Notes: a model not told the origin generated them from the letters alone. A stretch of 41,431 bases of DNA from Clostridium sp. MCC353 (GCF_018785315.1 NZ_WQPN01000074.1:1-41431); one strand, 5' to 3'; counted from the stretch's first letter, positions 16,926-26,349 are shown. Program-made: numbers and translations.

Positions 16926-17072
16926 GATAATTTTTCCTTTCCATATGGCGTTTCATTTCGTTTGATTACAATATACAATGTTTTTTGGGGGATTTACAGG
17001 CAGAAAACGGGAATTCTCTGCTTTTTGAAGGTTCGTGTCGTCTTTTTAAATAGGAATTTATGAAAAAAACTG

Positions 17073-17078
17073 TATAAT
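17073..17078 (+). promoter_or_regulatory. -10 element (TATAAT) of the ABC transporter operon
   Basis: A consensus -10 lies about 120 bases before the binding-protein gene with no good -35, which fits an activator-dependent promoter such as one driven by the AraC-type response regulator nearby. Confidence 0.5.
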
Positions 17079-17091
17079 TCCAGTATAAGGT

Positions 17092-17129
17092 CCAGAACTT
17101 ATGGGCAATCAATGTTAGGTAAGTTCTGG
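17092..17129. promoter_or_regulatory. Perfect 10-bp inverted repeat in the ABC operon leader
   Basis: CCAGAACTTA (17092-17101) and TAAGTTCTGG (17120-17129) with an 18-base spacer, just after the expected transcription start. It could be an operator or an mRNA hairpin. Confidence 0.5.
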
Positions 17130-17196
17130 CAAATATATCCGGATAAAAAGTAACCGTTAACAATTGGAAAACAGGAATGTATGGTTGGAGGTATTT

Positions 17197-18636
17197 ATGA
17201 AAAAGAGATTTTTAAAGAGGAGCGCTGCGATCACTCTGACAGCAGTAATGGCCGCATCACTTGCAGGATGTGGAAACGGCGGAAAGGACAGCCAGACGGC
17301 TGCACAGACGAAGGAACAGGCGGTTTCACAGCCTGTGTCAGGAGAGACCACGGCACAGGGAGAAACCGGGGCAGAGGAAAAGGCGGTACAGGAGAAGGCA
17401 TCAGGGGAAGCCGCATCGGGCGAGCCGGTTACGGTGAGTTTTTGGATGGCAGCCGCTTCGGAAGAGAGAAATGCATTTATGGAAGAGATATTTGAGAAAT
17501 TCCATGAGCAGAATCCGGATATTACAGTAGAATACCTGGGGGTTCCGGGGGATGTGGCCCAGTTCAACCAGAAGGTGGATATGGCTTTGGCAGGAAATGA
17601 GGCGCCTGATATCATTCAGGGAACGCTGACAGCCGGGTATATTACCCGGGGGATCCCAGCCAGGCTGGACGAGATGTACGCCAATTCGGAATTAAAGGAC
17701 CGGATTGATGAAAAATATACGGATGCGTTCCGTGTGGCCGACTATGTCAACGGGAATCTGTATGCGGTACCGGGCCCCATGAATATTCAGATGATTTACA
17801 CAAGACCGGATTATATAGAAGAAGCCGGATTGGAAGCTTATAAGACATGGGACGATTTCTTCAATATTGCGGAGAAGACCACAAAAGCGGATGAGGGAAT
17901 CTTCGGTTATATCATCCGGGGAGGTTCTGGCGGAGCAGAGGCTTTGGAGAAACTGATGTATTCCTATTCCGGCATCACGGAGTATTTTGTGGACGGCGTC
18001 TGCACCCTCAATGATCCGAAAAATGTAGAATTTGTGGAGAAATATTTAGGCGGATACAAGAAATTCAGCTCAGCGGACGACTTAAATAAGAGCTGGACGG
18101 AGATGAGTTCCCAGTTCCAGTCCGGAAAAGCGGCCATGCTGGTACATAACACTGGTTCAGGGCAGGCGAATCTGGATGCATTTGAAGGAGATCAGACAAA
18201 AGTTGCGGCATGTCCTTACCCGGCCAGCACCTATACCGGCAAGATCACAGTGCCTGACGCAACCCTGAACGGATATATGATAACGGAAAGCAGCAAGAAT
18301 AAGGAAGCTGCCTGGAAGGTGATCGAATACCTGGAAAGCCCTGAAATAGCCGGCGGATACGCCAAACTGACGGGCCAGATCCCAGCCCCTTCCGATGCCC
18401 AGTCACAGGCATGGATCCAGGAAAGCCCTTATATGAAGGTGGCGTCCGACTATATCAATGATGCCAATACGGTGATGACTCATACCCCCGCTTATCTTCC
18501 TAACTATACTACAATCCGAAATGATTACGCACAGCCGGCTATGCAGGAAGTGATGTTAGGTATGACCACCGCCCAGGAATTCTTGGATGAGTGGGCCAGG
18601 CTTTTGCAGGAAGATTATGACGAACTGATGAAATAA
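17197..18636 (+). CDS. ABC sugar transporter substrate-binding lipoprotein (CUT1)
   Basis: Extracellular binding protein of 479 aa, family SBP_bac_1. The start at 17197 follows GGAGG directly and begins a lipoprotein signal ending in the lipobox LAGC (C25). An Ala/Glu/Thr-rich linker (about 26-75) leads into the two-lobed fold starting VTVSFWMAA, with NPDITVEYLGVPGD and KAAMLVHNTGSG typical of oligosaccharide binders. First gene of a three-gene importer; no ATPase is encoded, so a shared MsmX-type ATPase elsewhere is expected. The neighbouring GH28 gene suggests oligogalacturonides as substrate. Confidence 0.92.
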   Translation: MKKRFLKRSAAITLTAVMAASLAGCGNGGKDSQTAAQTKEQAVSQPVSGETTAQGETGAEEKAVQEKASGEAASGEPVTVSFWMAAASEERNAFMEEIFEKFHEQNPDITVEYLGVPGDVAQFNQKVDMALAGNEAPDIIQGTLTAGYITRGIPARLDEMYANSELKDRIDEKYTDAFRVADYVNGNLYAVPGPMNIQMIYTRPDYIEEAGLEAYKTWDDFFNIAEKTTKADEGIFGYIIRGGSGGAEALEKLMYSYSGITEYFVDGVCTLNDPKNVEFVEKYLGGYKKFSSADDLNKSWTEMSSQFQSGKAAMLVHNTGSGQANLDAFEGDQTKVAACPYPASTYTGKITVPDATLNGYMITESSKNKEAAWKVIEYLESPEIAGGYAKLTGQIPAPSDAQSQAWIQESPYMKVASDYINDANTVMTHTPAYLPNYTTIRNDYAQPAMQEVMLGMTTAQEFLDEWARLLQEDYDELMK

Positions 18637-18653
18637 ATCCAGAAACCACACCC

Positions 18654-18696
18654 AAATTTGTGCCGGAGCCACAAATTTTTGTAAAAACGCTCCGGC
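18654..18696 (+). promoter_or_regulatory. Two mutually exclusive hairpins between binding protein and permeases
   Basis: AAATTTGTG (18654-18662)/CACAAATTT (18670-18678), and GCCGGAGC (18662-18669)/GCTCCGGC (18689-18696) share bases and cannot form together. The second abuts the ribosome site of the permease (GGAGG at 18699-18703), so this spacer probably sets the binding-protein to permease ratio. Confidence 0.5.
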
Positions 18697-18709
18697 ATGG
18701 AGGATTTCA

Positions 18710-19615
18710 ATGCATAGAAAAAAACAAAAATTACAGATGGAGCAGGTTTTCCCATATATGTTGATTGCTCCCTCTATGATCTTAATCGTGGGTTTCATGC
18801 TGTTTCCCATACTACAGGTATTTCATCTGAGCATTCAAAACTATGATTATAATAATTTTGCAAAACAGGGCTATATAGGGCTGGAAAACTTTAAAAAGCT
18901 ATTTTTAAATGATAAAAATTTCCTGCCTGCCATCGGATTTACCCTGAAATGGGTGATCACTGAGGTGGGGCTGCAGTTGTTTTTCGGCGTGATCCTGGGC
19001 CTTCTTCTCAACAGGAAGTTTAGAGGACGGGGGATCATCCGTTCTCTGGCATTGGTGCCGTGGGCAGTATCCGGAGTTTTAACCACCATGCTCTGGCTGA
19101 TGATATTCGACCAGAACGTGGGGCTCTTTAACCTTTTGCTGCAAAAGGCGGGAGTTCCGTTACCGGCGCTTCCCTCCTGGCTCAATGACGTGAACCTGGT
19201 GTTCCCTTCCGTGGCGCTGGCCGAATTGTGGAGGGGGATTCCATTTTTCACCATCAATATACTGGCGGCCCTGCAGAATGTGCCCCGGGAAATTTATGAA
19301 TCCTGTGAGATAGACGGGGCGGGATCATGGCAGAAATTCCGTTTTATTACCCTGCCTTATCTGAAACAGACCGTCGTGCTGACCACCATGCTGCGGTTTA
19401 TCTGGGAATTTAATTCGGTTGATATGCTGTATACGCTTACAGGAGGAGGGCCGGTAAGAATGACCACCACCCTGTCGATTTATATGATGAAAACATCTGT
19501 GATAAGCGGAAATTACGGCTATGGATCCGCCATCGGAGTGGTTGTGTTCCTGACGCTGCTGGTATTTGCAGCAGTTTATATGAAGGCCAGCAGGTTTGGA
19601 GGTGAAGTGGACTGA
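18710..19615 (+). CDS. ABC sugar transporter permease, MalF-type
   Basis: Inner-membrane permease of 301 aa with six predicted helices, starting at about residue 13. The cytoplasmic EAA loop is present (ESCEIDGAGSWQKFRFITLP, about residues 200-220), where the ATPase docks. GGAGG lies six bases before the ATG. Its stop overlaps the next start by one base, so the two permeases are co-translated. It forms the channel of the CUT1 importer with the downstream subunit. Confidence 0.93.
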   Translation: MHRKKQKLQMEQVFPYMLIAPSMILIVGFMLFPILQVFHLSIQNYDYNNFAKQGYIGLENFKKLFLNDKNFLPAIGFTLKWVITEVGLQLFFGVILGLLLNRKFRGRGIIRSLALVPWAVSGVLTTMLWLMIFDQNVGLFNLLLQKAGVPLPALPSWLNDVNLVFPSVALAELWRGIPFFTINILAALQNVPREIYESCEIDGAGSWQKFRFITLPYLKQTVVLTTMLRFIWEFNSVDMLYTLTGGGPVRMTTTLSIYMMKTSVISGNYGYGSAIGVVVFLTLLVFAAVYMKASRFGGEVD

Positions 19616-20460
19616 TGGAAGAGAGAAAGGAACGGTTTACCTGGAAACGGGTTCTGACCCTGTATATACCGCTTGGGGCTGCTGTCATATTCATCGTCTT
19701 TCCGCTGGTTTGGGCATTATTCACTTCAGTAAAAACTACCGGACAGATCAGGGGAGAGGATGTCCGCATCTTCCCCAATCCGGTGGTATTTGAAAATTAC
19801 GTCAATGTGTGGACCCAGAGCAAGATACAGACGTATTTTGGCAACAGCCTGATGATCTCCGTGATCTCGGTTTTAGGAATTATGTTTTTGTCCATCTGCA
19901 ACGGATATGCCCTGAGCCGGTTCAATTTTAAAGGGAAAAAGCTGACCACTGTGATTCTTTTGTGCACCCAGCTTCTGCCGGTGTCCATGCTGATCATCCC
20001 CCTGTTCGTCATATTTAAAGGGATCAATTTGGTCAATACGAGAACATCGGTGATTATTTTCTATATCGTCAACAACATCGCATTTACCTCGATTTTGATG
20101 AAAGGGTTTATCGACGGGATTCCTCTGGAAATAGAGGAGGCGGCCAAGGTTGATGGCTGCAGCAGGGGGGATTGTATGCTGAAAATCGTCATGCCTCTTT
20201 TGGTGCCTGGCATTGTGGCAGGCAGCGCAATGGCTTTTGTCCACTGCTGGAATGAGTTTTTGGTGTCCTTTTCCTTTATCCAGAAACAGGCGTATTTCAC
20301 AATACCGGTAGCTTTAAAATATATGATCAGCGAATTTGACGTGAATTTCGGCAATCTGGCGGCGGGCAGCATGATCGCACTCAGCATACCGGTGGCATTG
20401 TTCGCTTACATCCAAAAATATCTGGTTGGAGGGCTGAGCGCCGGCTCGGTTAAAGGCTGA
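19615..20460 (+). CDS. ABC sugar transporter permease, MalG-type
   Basis: Second membrane subunit of the importer, 281 aa and six predicted helices. The EAA loop is clear: EEAAKVDGCSRGDCMLKIVMP (about residues 170-190). The C-terminus ends with the CUT1 sequence YIQKYLVGGLSAGSVKG, characteristic of MalG-type proteins. Its ATG overlaps the stop of the previous gene by one base (TGATG). A terminator follows and the histidine kinase gene starts afterwards. Confidence 0.94.
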   Translation: MEERKERFTWKRVLTLYIPLGAAVIFIVFPLVWALFTSVKTTGQIRGEDVRIFPNPVVFENYVNVWTQSKIQTYFGNSLMISVISVLGIMFLSICNGYALSRFNFKGKKLTTVILLCTQLLPVSMLIIPLFVIFKGINLVNTRTSVIIFYIVNNIAFTSILMKGFIDGIPLEIEEAAKVDGCSRGDCMLKIVMPLLVPGIVAGSAMAFVHCWNEFLVSFSFIQKQAYFTIPVALKYMISEFDVNFGNLAAGSMIALSIPVALFAYIQKYLVGGLSAGSVKG

Positions 20461-20487
20461 CTGGACTGAAATAAAATGAGTGAAAAC

Positions 20488-20536
20488 CAGAGCAAAAGGC
20501 GTACATGGGCGCCTTTCAACTCTGGCTTTTTGCGTA
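20488..20536 (+). terminator. Terminator after the ABC permeases
   Basis: Interrupted stem pairing CCAGAG...AAAGGCG with CGCCTTT...CTCTGG, followed by CTTTTT. It separates the transporter genes from the two-component genes, at least partly. Confidence 0.7.
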
Positions 20537-20608
20537 CGGGGCCCGGCTGTGTTATGATAGGAGAAAGCGGAGGAAGGCTGAAACAAAGGTTGTGACATGG
20601 AGGAAGGT

Positions 20609-22399
20609 ATGAAACGGGGAAAAAGAAGGTCCATTTTAAAGAAAATCAGCATTGTGGTGATTTCTTCACTGGCATTTACCGCCATAGCTGCAATCGGGGC
20701 ATTTTACTATCTGTTCTTTTACATGAAGGACCAGGTGCAGGAAAGTTATATGAAATATCTGGAAATGTATGCCCAGATTGTGGAAAGCAAGCTGGAGGAA
20801 ACCAGCCAGAAGGGCTTTGGAATCATCATAGACAGCAATATTCAGGACCGGCTCAGGGAATGGGGAGAGCTTTCCGGACAGGAATTTCCGGCGGAAGCGG
20901 ACAGCATGGATCTGATGTACCGGCAGCTCTTAATTAAGAAAAATGTGGAACAAATCCTTTTCAATAACATGGCCCTTGCCGGACAGATCCGCCATATTAC
21001 AATCATTACTCCCGATGGTACCATCCTGTCTTCTTCCGGCGGTTCCGGGTTTAAGGATCATGAGAACATGGAACGGGTCATCGACGCGGCGGAGGAGGGA
21101 AGAGGCGCTGCCGTCTGGCTTTCTGATTCCGGTTCCAACTATATTGTCCACGCCAGAAGCATAAGGGGGCTGAAGGCTAAAATGACAGACAGCCCGCTGG
21201 GAACCTTTGTCATGTGGGTGGATATGCGAAAGATCATGAGGACAGCCAATGACAGCATGCCTGTGGAAGGCAGCATACTGGTCATGAAGGACAGGGAGGG
21301 AGGGCTGCTGTTTTCCAGTGATCCCCGATTGGAAGGGAATCTGTTCTCCGGCCTGAAAAACGGCAGCAGGATGGATCTGGATGGGGAATCCTATCTGGTT
21401 TGTACATACAAAAGCGGTGATTTATTTGAGTATACCATGCTGGTTTCCGCAGAGAAGATTTACAGGCCTGTGGAGCAGTTCATACTGGCGCTGATCGGGG
21501 TGTTTGTTTTCATTCTATTTATGGTTGTGCTGGGGACAGACAAGATTTCCAAACAGATTATGAAGCCCATCCCAAGGCTGGCCCAAGCTATGAAAGCCGT
21601 AGAAACAGGCCATTTCCAGATTACGGACAGGGAGCTTTTGGAAGAGGGGCGGGAGGATGAAATCGGTGATCTGTGCAGGGACTTCATACTGATGACACAG
21701 AAAATCGACCAGCTGGTGCAGGAAAACTATGTGAAGCAGCTGGTGATTAAGGAGACGGAACTGCGCGCCCTCCAGGCCCAGATCAACCCTCATTTCCTAT
21801 ATAATGTTCTGGAATCGGTAAACTGTATGGCGGTCATCGCCCACCAGCCGGATATCAGCGTGATGGTGAAAAGCCTGGGGAATCTGCTGCGTGAAGCCAT
21901 GAGCAACCAGGAGATTTTCCATACGGTTGAACAGGAAATGGGGCTGATCGAGGCGTACCTGGCCATACAGTCCATACGTTTCGATTCCAAACTCTCCTTT
22001 GAAATGGAGGCGGAAGAAGAGGTTCTGGGCTGGGAAGTGCCCAAATTCTTTTTACAGCCCATTGTGGAAAACGCGGTGGTCTATGGAATTGAGGCCACGG
22101 GAAAAGCCTGCCGCGTCGCCATAAGGATAAGAAAGGAAGGAAGCCGCCTGACCGCTGAAGTTTCGGATAACGGGCCGGGTATGGATGAAGCCACCGTACA
22201 GTCCATCTATGACGGCACTATAAAGGGAAGAGGAAATGGCATCGGTCTTCATAATATCATGGAGCGGCTGGAAATCATGTGCAAAGGGAAGAGTTTGTTC
22301 AGGATCATCAGCAGTCCGGGAGAAGGGACTAAGGTTGTGATAGAGCTTACAATTGGGGAAAGAGGGGGAGAAGATGCTTTCTGTGATGATTGTGGATGA
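20609..22399 (+). CDS. Sensor histidine kinase, YesM type
   Basis: Membrane sensor of 596 aa. A first helix (about 13-36) and a second (about 290-312) bracket an extracellular sensory domain (about 37-288), followed by a HAMP region, a His_kinase domain with the phospho-acceptor in QAQINPHFLYN (H395), and an ATPase domain with NAVVYGIEA, DNGPGMD and GNGIGLHNI. The ATG at 20609 is chosen because GGAGGAAGGT precedes it. It senses a sugar or the loaded binding protein outside the cell and phosphorylates the response regulator, whose gene overlaps by 26 bases. Confidence 0.92.
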   Translation: MKRGKRRSILKKISIVVISSLAFTAIAAIGAFYYLFFYMKDQVQESYMKYLEMYAQIVESKLEETSQKGFGIIIDSNIQDRLREWGELSGQEFPAEADSMDLMYRQLLIKKNVEQILFNNMALAGQIRHITIITPDGTILSSSGGSGFKDHENMERVIDAAEEGRGAAVWLSDSGSNYIVHARSIRGLKAKMTDSPLGTFVMWVDMRKIMRTANDSMPVEGSILVMKDREGGLLFSSDPRLEGNLFSGLKNGSRMDLDGESYLVCTYKSGDLFEYTMLVSAEKIYRPVEQFILALIGVFVFILFMVVLGTDKISKQIMKPIPRLAQAMKAVETGHFQITDRELLEEGREDEIGDLCRDFILMTQKIDQLVQENYVKQLVIKETELRALQAQINPHFLYNVLESVNCMAVIAHQPDISVMVKSLGNLLREAMSNQEIFHTVEQEMGLIEAYLAIQSIRFDSKLSFEMEAEEEVLGWEVPKFFLQPIVENAVVYGIEATGKACRVAIRIRKEGSRLTAEVSDNGPGMDEATVQSIYDGTIKGRGNGIGLHNIMERLEIMCKGKSLFRIISSPGEGTKVVIELTIGERGGEDAFCDDCG

Positions 22400-23903
22400 T
22401 GAGCCATTGATCTGCAAGGGGCTGGCGGCCATGATCCCATGGGAGAAACTGGGGCTAACGTCCGCCGGACATGCGGAAAACGGAGAGGAAGCCCTTGTGC
22501 GGATTGGGGAAATGAAACCGGATATCGTGATTACGGACATCCGTATGCCTGTCATGGACGGGCTGGAGCTGATTGAAGCCTGCAGCGGAAAAGGGCATTC
22601 CTGTCATTTTATTCTTCTGACGGGATACAAGGAGTTTGAATATGCAAAAAGGGCTATGCGTTACGGGGTGAAGCATTACATTCTAAAGCCCACGGACCCG
22701 GAACTGCTGATAAAGGCGCTGAAAGAAGAGATGGAGGATGTGGCGGCGGAGCAGGAAGAAGCCGCATCCAGGGAGAATATGCAGAAACGGTTTGAGAAAG
22801 TGGCCACAAAAGCGGTTGAGCAGTACTGGTATGAATGCCTGAAATTCAACCGTTTTTTTGCCGCCGAATTTTCCTGTTATGTGCCCCAGGAGGAACAGAA
22901 CCGGGAGTGCGTGTGCGCGGCCATGTATATAGAAGAAAAGGCGCCGTATTTTGAGCAGTTTATCCTCAAGTATTTAACCTATGAGATATTAAGCCCTCTG
23001 TACCGGGTCTGCTGTGTGATTATGGGAAACCAGCTGGCAGTGATCGTGGAGCACGCCCCTGACCGGGAACTTCTGACGGCATTAAAGCAGATCAAACAGC
23101 TCTTTCACAGCTATTTCGGGAAACATGTGATGGTTTCAGTCAGTTCTGCGGGAACGTATTGGATGGTGCCGCGGATGTATGAAAAGGCGGCGTCCGCCTT
23201 AAATAAGAACTTCTGGTCGGCGGACGACGAGATCATCCTTCCCGGCAGCCGCCGGAGTAACCATGCGCCGGTAGGCGGGGCGGTGGATCTGAATCGGTAC
23301 AAAACCCGGATGGCCGTCAGCACGGTGGAGGTCATGAAAGACGTGATAGCCGCCTTTCTTGCGGAGATCAAAGAAGGGGGCGGCACTGTGGAAGAGGGGA
23401 AGCAGATGGTGCTGCAGCTCTATATCATGGCAAAGAAGTACCTGGAACTAAATCACGGAGAAATCGATATTTACGATGTGGATTACATCCTTCAGGCCAA
23501 ATCGTTCCGCGTTGTGGAGAAGATGTTTGACAATCTGTTTGAGGACTACCGGGCTGGAAGGAAAACGGAGGTGTCGGTGAAGCAGCGAACCATTGAACGG
23601 ATGAAAGCGCTGATCGAAGAGAATCTGTCGGAAGAGGAACTGAGCTTAAAATGGATCGCCCGGAACCATCTGTTTATGAACGAGGAGTATTTGGGAAAAC
23701 TATTTATTCAGTATACGGGAATGCGTTTTTCCGCGTATGTGACGAAAATCAGGCTGGCGGAGGCAAAGCGGCTGTTGGAAATGGAGCCGGGGATTAAGAT
23801 AACGGAACTGTCCAGGCGTGTAGGATTCGGCAGGAATTCCGCTTATTTCAGCACTGTTTTTAAGAATGAAACCGGAAGGAGCCCCAGTGAATACAGGGAT
23901 TAG
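22374..23903 (+). CDS. Response regulator with AraC-type output, YesN type
   Basis: Cytoplasmic regulator of 509 aa. The N-terminal receiver has D8, D9 (acid pocket), D55 (phosphorylation site in ITDIRMPVMDG) and K105-region KPTDP. A long middle domain (about 140-390) follows, then an AraC/XylS C-terminus with two helix-turn-helix units (about 410-509, WIARNHLFMNEEYLGKLF and the terminal FGRNSAYFSTVFKNETGRSPSEYR). The ATG at 22374 has AGGGGGAG before it; an upstream TTG is rejected. It likely activates the GH28 and ABC genes on phosphorylation. Confidence 0.93.
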   Translation: MLSVMIVDDEPLICKGLAAMIPWEKLGLTSAGHAENGEEALVRIGEMKPDIVITDIRMPVMDGLELIEACSGKGHSCHFILLTGYKEFEYAKRAMRYGVKHYILKPTDPELLIKALKEEMEDVAAEQEEAASRENMQKRFEKVATKAVEQYWYECLKFNRFFAAEFSCYVPQEEQNRECVCAAMYIEEKAPYFEQFILKYLTYEILSPLYRVCCVIMGNQLAVIVEHAPDRELLTALKQIKQLFHSYFGKHVMVSVSSAGTYWMVPRMYEKAASALNKNFWSADDEIILPGSRRSNHAPVGGAVDLNRYKTRMAVSTVEVMKDVIAAFLAEIKEGGGTVEEGKQMVLQLYIMAKKYLELNHGEIDIYDVDYILQAKSFRVVEKMFDNLFEDYRAGRKTEVSVKQRTIERMKALIEENLSEEELSLKWIARNHLFMNEEYLGKLFIQYTGMRFSAYVTKIRLAEAKRLLEMEPGIKITELSRRVGFGRNSAYFSTVFKNETGRSPSEYRD

Positions 23904-23910
23904 AGAGATC

Positions 23911-23927
23911 TATTCCATATGAGAATA
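23911..23927. promoter_or_regulatory. LysR-type operator before ubiD
   Basis: TATTCC-ATATG-AGAATA, the same TATTCC-N5-RGAATA plan as the site before ubiX (26408-26424). It lies 82-98 bases before the ubiD start and is part of a 23-bp inverted repeat (23908-23930). Confidence 0.6.
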
Positions 23928-24008
23928 GATTAGTGAAAAAATGGAATTGTCTCCGGTGAACGGGAAATTTATAATAGAAATAAAAAATCGAAAAAACGGA
24001 GGTATTGA

Positions 24009-25469
24009 ATGGAGCCCATCTATGATTTGAGATCAGCGCTGGAATATTTGAAGAGAGTGGACGGCCAGTTGGTGGAGACGGACGTTCCTGTTGAGCCCAT
24101 GGCGGAGTTATCAGGTGTTTACCGGTATATAGGGGCGGGTGGGACGGTCAAACGGCCTACCAGACAAGGGCCGGCCATGGTATTTAACCAGATAAAAGGC
24201 CATCCGGGAGCGAGGGTTGCCATCGGGCTTTTAGCCAGCCGTGAAAGAGCCGCTATGTTTTTGGGATGCAGGCCGGAAGAACTGGCATGGGTTCTGCGTG
24301 ACAGCGTCAATCACCCCATACAGCCAGTGGTCATTACGGAAAAGCCCAAATGCCAGGAAGTGGTGCATCTGGCCTCTGAACCCGGTTTTGACCTGAATAA
24401 ACTGGTGCCTGCTCCCACCAATACGCCCCAGGATGCCGGGCCCTATATCACCATGGGGATGTGCTATGCCACCCATCCCGACACGGGAATTTCGGATGTG
24501 ACAATCCACCGCCTGTGCATCCAGGGAAAGGATGAACTCAGCATATTTTTCACCCCGGGGGCAAGGCACATCGGGGCCATGGCGGAGAGGGCGGAGGAAC
24601 TTGGAAAACCTCTTCCGATTTCCGTCAGCATCGGCGTGGACCCTGCGATTGAGATTTCGTCCTGTTTTGAACCGCCCACAACCCCCCTTGGCTATAATGA
24701 ACTGGCCATTGCGGGAGCTCTCAGGAAAAAGGCTGTGGAGCTGGCCCCGTGCATTACGGTGGCTGAAAACGCCATTGCCAATGCGGAATATGTGATTGAA
24801 GGGGAAGTACAGCCGGGAATCCGGGTTCAGGAGGACAGAAACAGCCATACCGGATATGCCATGCCCGAGTTTCCAGGATACACCGGCCCGGCCAGCAGTG
24901 AATGCTGGATGATAAAGGTGAAAGCCGTGACCCACAGGCAGAATCCGGTGATGCAGACCTGCATCGGGCCCAGTGAAGAGCATGTCACCATGGCGGGAAT
25001 CCCCACAGAAGCCAGCATCCTGGATCTGGTGGAGCGGGCTATGCCGGGTAAAGTGTTGAATGTCTATGCCCATTCTTCGGGAGGCGGCAAATACATGGCG
25101 GTACTCCAATTTAAGAAGAGCGTTCCCAGCGATGAGGGAAGGCAGAGGCAGGCGGCGCTTTTGGCATTTTCCGCATTTCCGGAACTGAAACACATATTCC
25201 TGGTAGATGAGGATGTGGATATCTTCGATACCAACGATGTGTTGTGGGCGTTAAATACCAGGTATCAGGGAAATCTGGATACGGTTATGATTCCCGGCGT
25301 CAGGTGCCATCCTCTGGATCCGAGCCAGTCCCCTCTGTACTCTCAGGAAATTGCAGACCGTGGAATCAGCTGCAAAACCATTTTCGACTGTACCGTTCCT
25401 TATAGCCAGAAAGAACGGTTTAAACGGGCTGAATTTTTGGAAGTGAACTACAAAAAATGGCTGGAATAA
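24009..25469 (+). CDS. UbiD-family hydroxyarylic acid decarboxylase, LpdC-like
   Basis: Non-oxidative decarboxylase of 486 aa that uses prenylated FMN. The opening IYDLRSALEYLKRVDGQL and ETDVPVEP...AELSGVYRYIGAGGTVKRPT, then GPAMVFNQIKGHP and IGLLASRERA, match the gallate/vanillate/4-hydroxybenzoate decarboxylases (LpdC, VdcC) more than the ubiquinone UbiD. The conserved RHIG and acidic residues of the active site (for example VQEDRNSHTG, MPEFPGYTGP) are present. GGAGG precedes the ATG. Its cofactor maker (UbiX) and LpdD partner lie beyond a convergent LysR gene. The aromatic acid is not identified. Confidence 0.93.
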   Translation: MEPIYDLRSALEYLKRVDGQLVETDVPVEPMAELSGVYRYIGAGGTVKRPTRQGPAMVFNQIKGHPGARVAIGLLASRERAAMFLGCRPEELAWVLRDSVNHPIQPVVITEKPKCQEVVHLASEPGFDLNKLVPAPTNTPQDAGPYITMGMCYATHPDTGISDVTIHRLCIQGKDELSIFFTPGARHIGAMAERAEELGKPLPISVSIGVDPAIEISSCFEPPTTPLGYNELAIAGALRKKAVELAPCITVAENAIANAEYVIEGEVQPGIRVQEDRNSHTGYAMPEFPGYTGPASSECWMIKVKAVTHRQNPVMQTCIGPSEEHVTMAGIPTEASILDLVERAMPGKVLNVYAHSSGGGKYMAVLQFKKSVPSDEGRQRQAALLAFSAFPELKHIFLVDEDVDIFDTNDVLWALNTRYQGNLDTVMIPGVRCHPLDPSQSPLYSQEIADRGISCKTIFDCTVPYSQKERFKRAEFLEVNYKKWLE

Positions 25470-25470
25470 A

Positions 25471-26349
25471 TCAGAAGTCCCGTTTTTTTACATAATTCCA
25501 GAACGCGGCGGCTGCAGGCGTCATATCCCTCTTTTTCAGGCGGATCAGGGAAATGCAGCTTTCAATCCGTTCCGAAAGCGGTATAATTCTGATTTCCCGG
25601 TTTTGCAGGTAGGAGACAGCCTGTGCCATCATCAGGGAAACGCCCATGTTCTGAGCTGCCAGTTCGGCGATCGTTTCCATTCTGGTTCCGGTATAGGCTA
25701 CTTTGGGGGTGAATCCGGCTTTTCGGCAGGCATCCAGACAGGTGGAGTAGAGAAGAGTTCCCTTGTTTAAAAGCAAAAAAGGATCGTCTTTCAGTTCTTT
25801 CAGGGAAATCACCTCTTTTGCAGCCAGCCGGTGGCCAAAAGGCAGGACGGCGGCCAAATGATCCCGGCAGACGGCGATGGTTTCATAGGAGGCGTCCACC
25901 ATCTCACTGCGCATAAACGCCAGGTCATAGGTTCCGTTTTCCAAAGCAGCGGGGATATCGCAGGTTTCCATTTCCTCTATATTCAGGGTGATGTGGGGAA
26001 AAAGCCGGTTGAAGTCGGCCACTATGGAAGTAATCCCGTACTGGGCCATCACAGGGATGGATACGATGGACAGATATCCTTTGCAGCTCTGCTCATAGGC
26101 AGAGAGCCGGGCCATCATCTCATCGTAACCAGCGGCCAGTTTTCTGGCATGTTCAAGGACGATTCCGCCCTGGGGCGTCAGCTCAATTTTACGGCTGGTC
26201 CGGTTAAACAGGCGGACGCCCAACTCTTTTTCCAGGGCCATGACCTGTTTGGATACGGATGACTGGGTGGTGTAGAGGCGTTCGGCGGCCTCGGAAAAGC
26301 TGCCGTTTTCAGCTACGGCGATAAAGTGTTTCAGCCTGAGTATGTTCAT
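25471..26349 (-). CDS. LysR-family regulator of the decarboxylase locus
   Basis: DNA-binding regulator of 292 aa with an N-terminal winged helix-turn-helix (residues 1-60, LKHFIAVAENGSFSEAAERLYTTQSSVSKQV) and a periplasmic-binding-like effector domain (about 90-290). It is convergent with ubiD (stops one base apart) and divergent from ubiX, so it sits inside the locus. The two TATTCC-N5-RGAATA sites, one before ubiD and one between this gene and ubiX, are its likely targets. The effector is probably an aromatic acid. Confidence 0.9.
   Translation of the reverse strand: MNILRLKHFIAVAENGSFSEAAERLYTTQSSVSKQVMALEKELGVRLFNRTSRKIELTPQGGIVLEHARKLAAGYDEMMARLSAYEQSCKGYLSIVSIPVMAQYGITSIVADFNRLFPHITLNIEEMETCDIPAALENGTYDLAFMRSEMVDASYETIAVCRDHLAAVLPFGHRLAAKEVISLKELKDDPFLLLNKGTLLYSTCLDACRKAGFTPKVAYTGTRMETIAELAAQNMGVSLMMAQAVSYLQNREIRIIPLSERIESCISLIRLKKRDMTPAAAAFWNYVKKRDF

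Noticed and set aside
15690-17063. Long open frames opposite the GH28 gene
   Set aside because: They are shadows: the minus-strand frame has all four GH28 catalytic motifs and the opposite frames have no recognisable domain.
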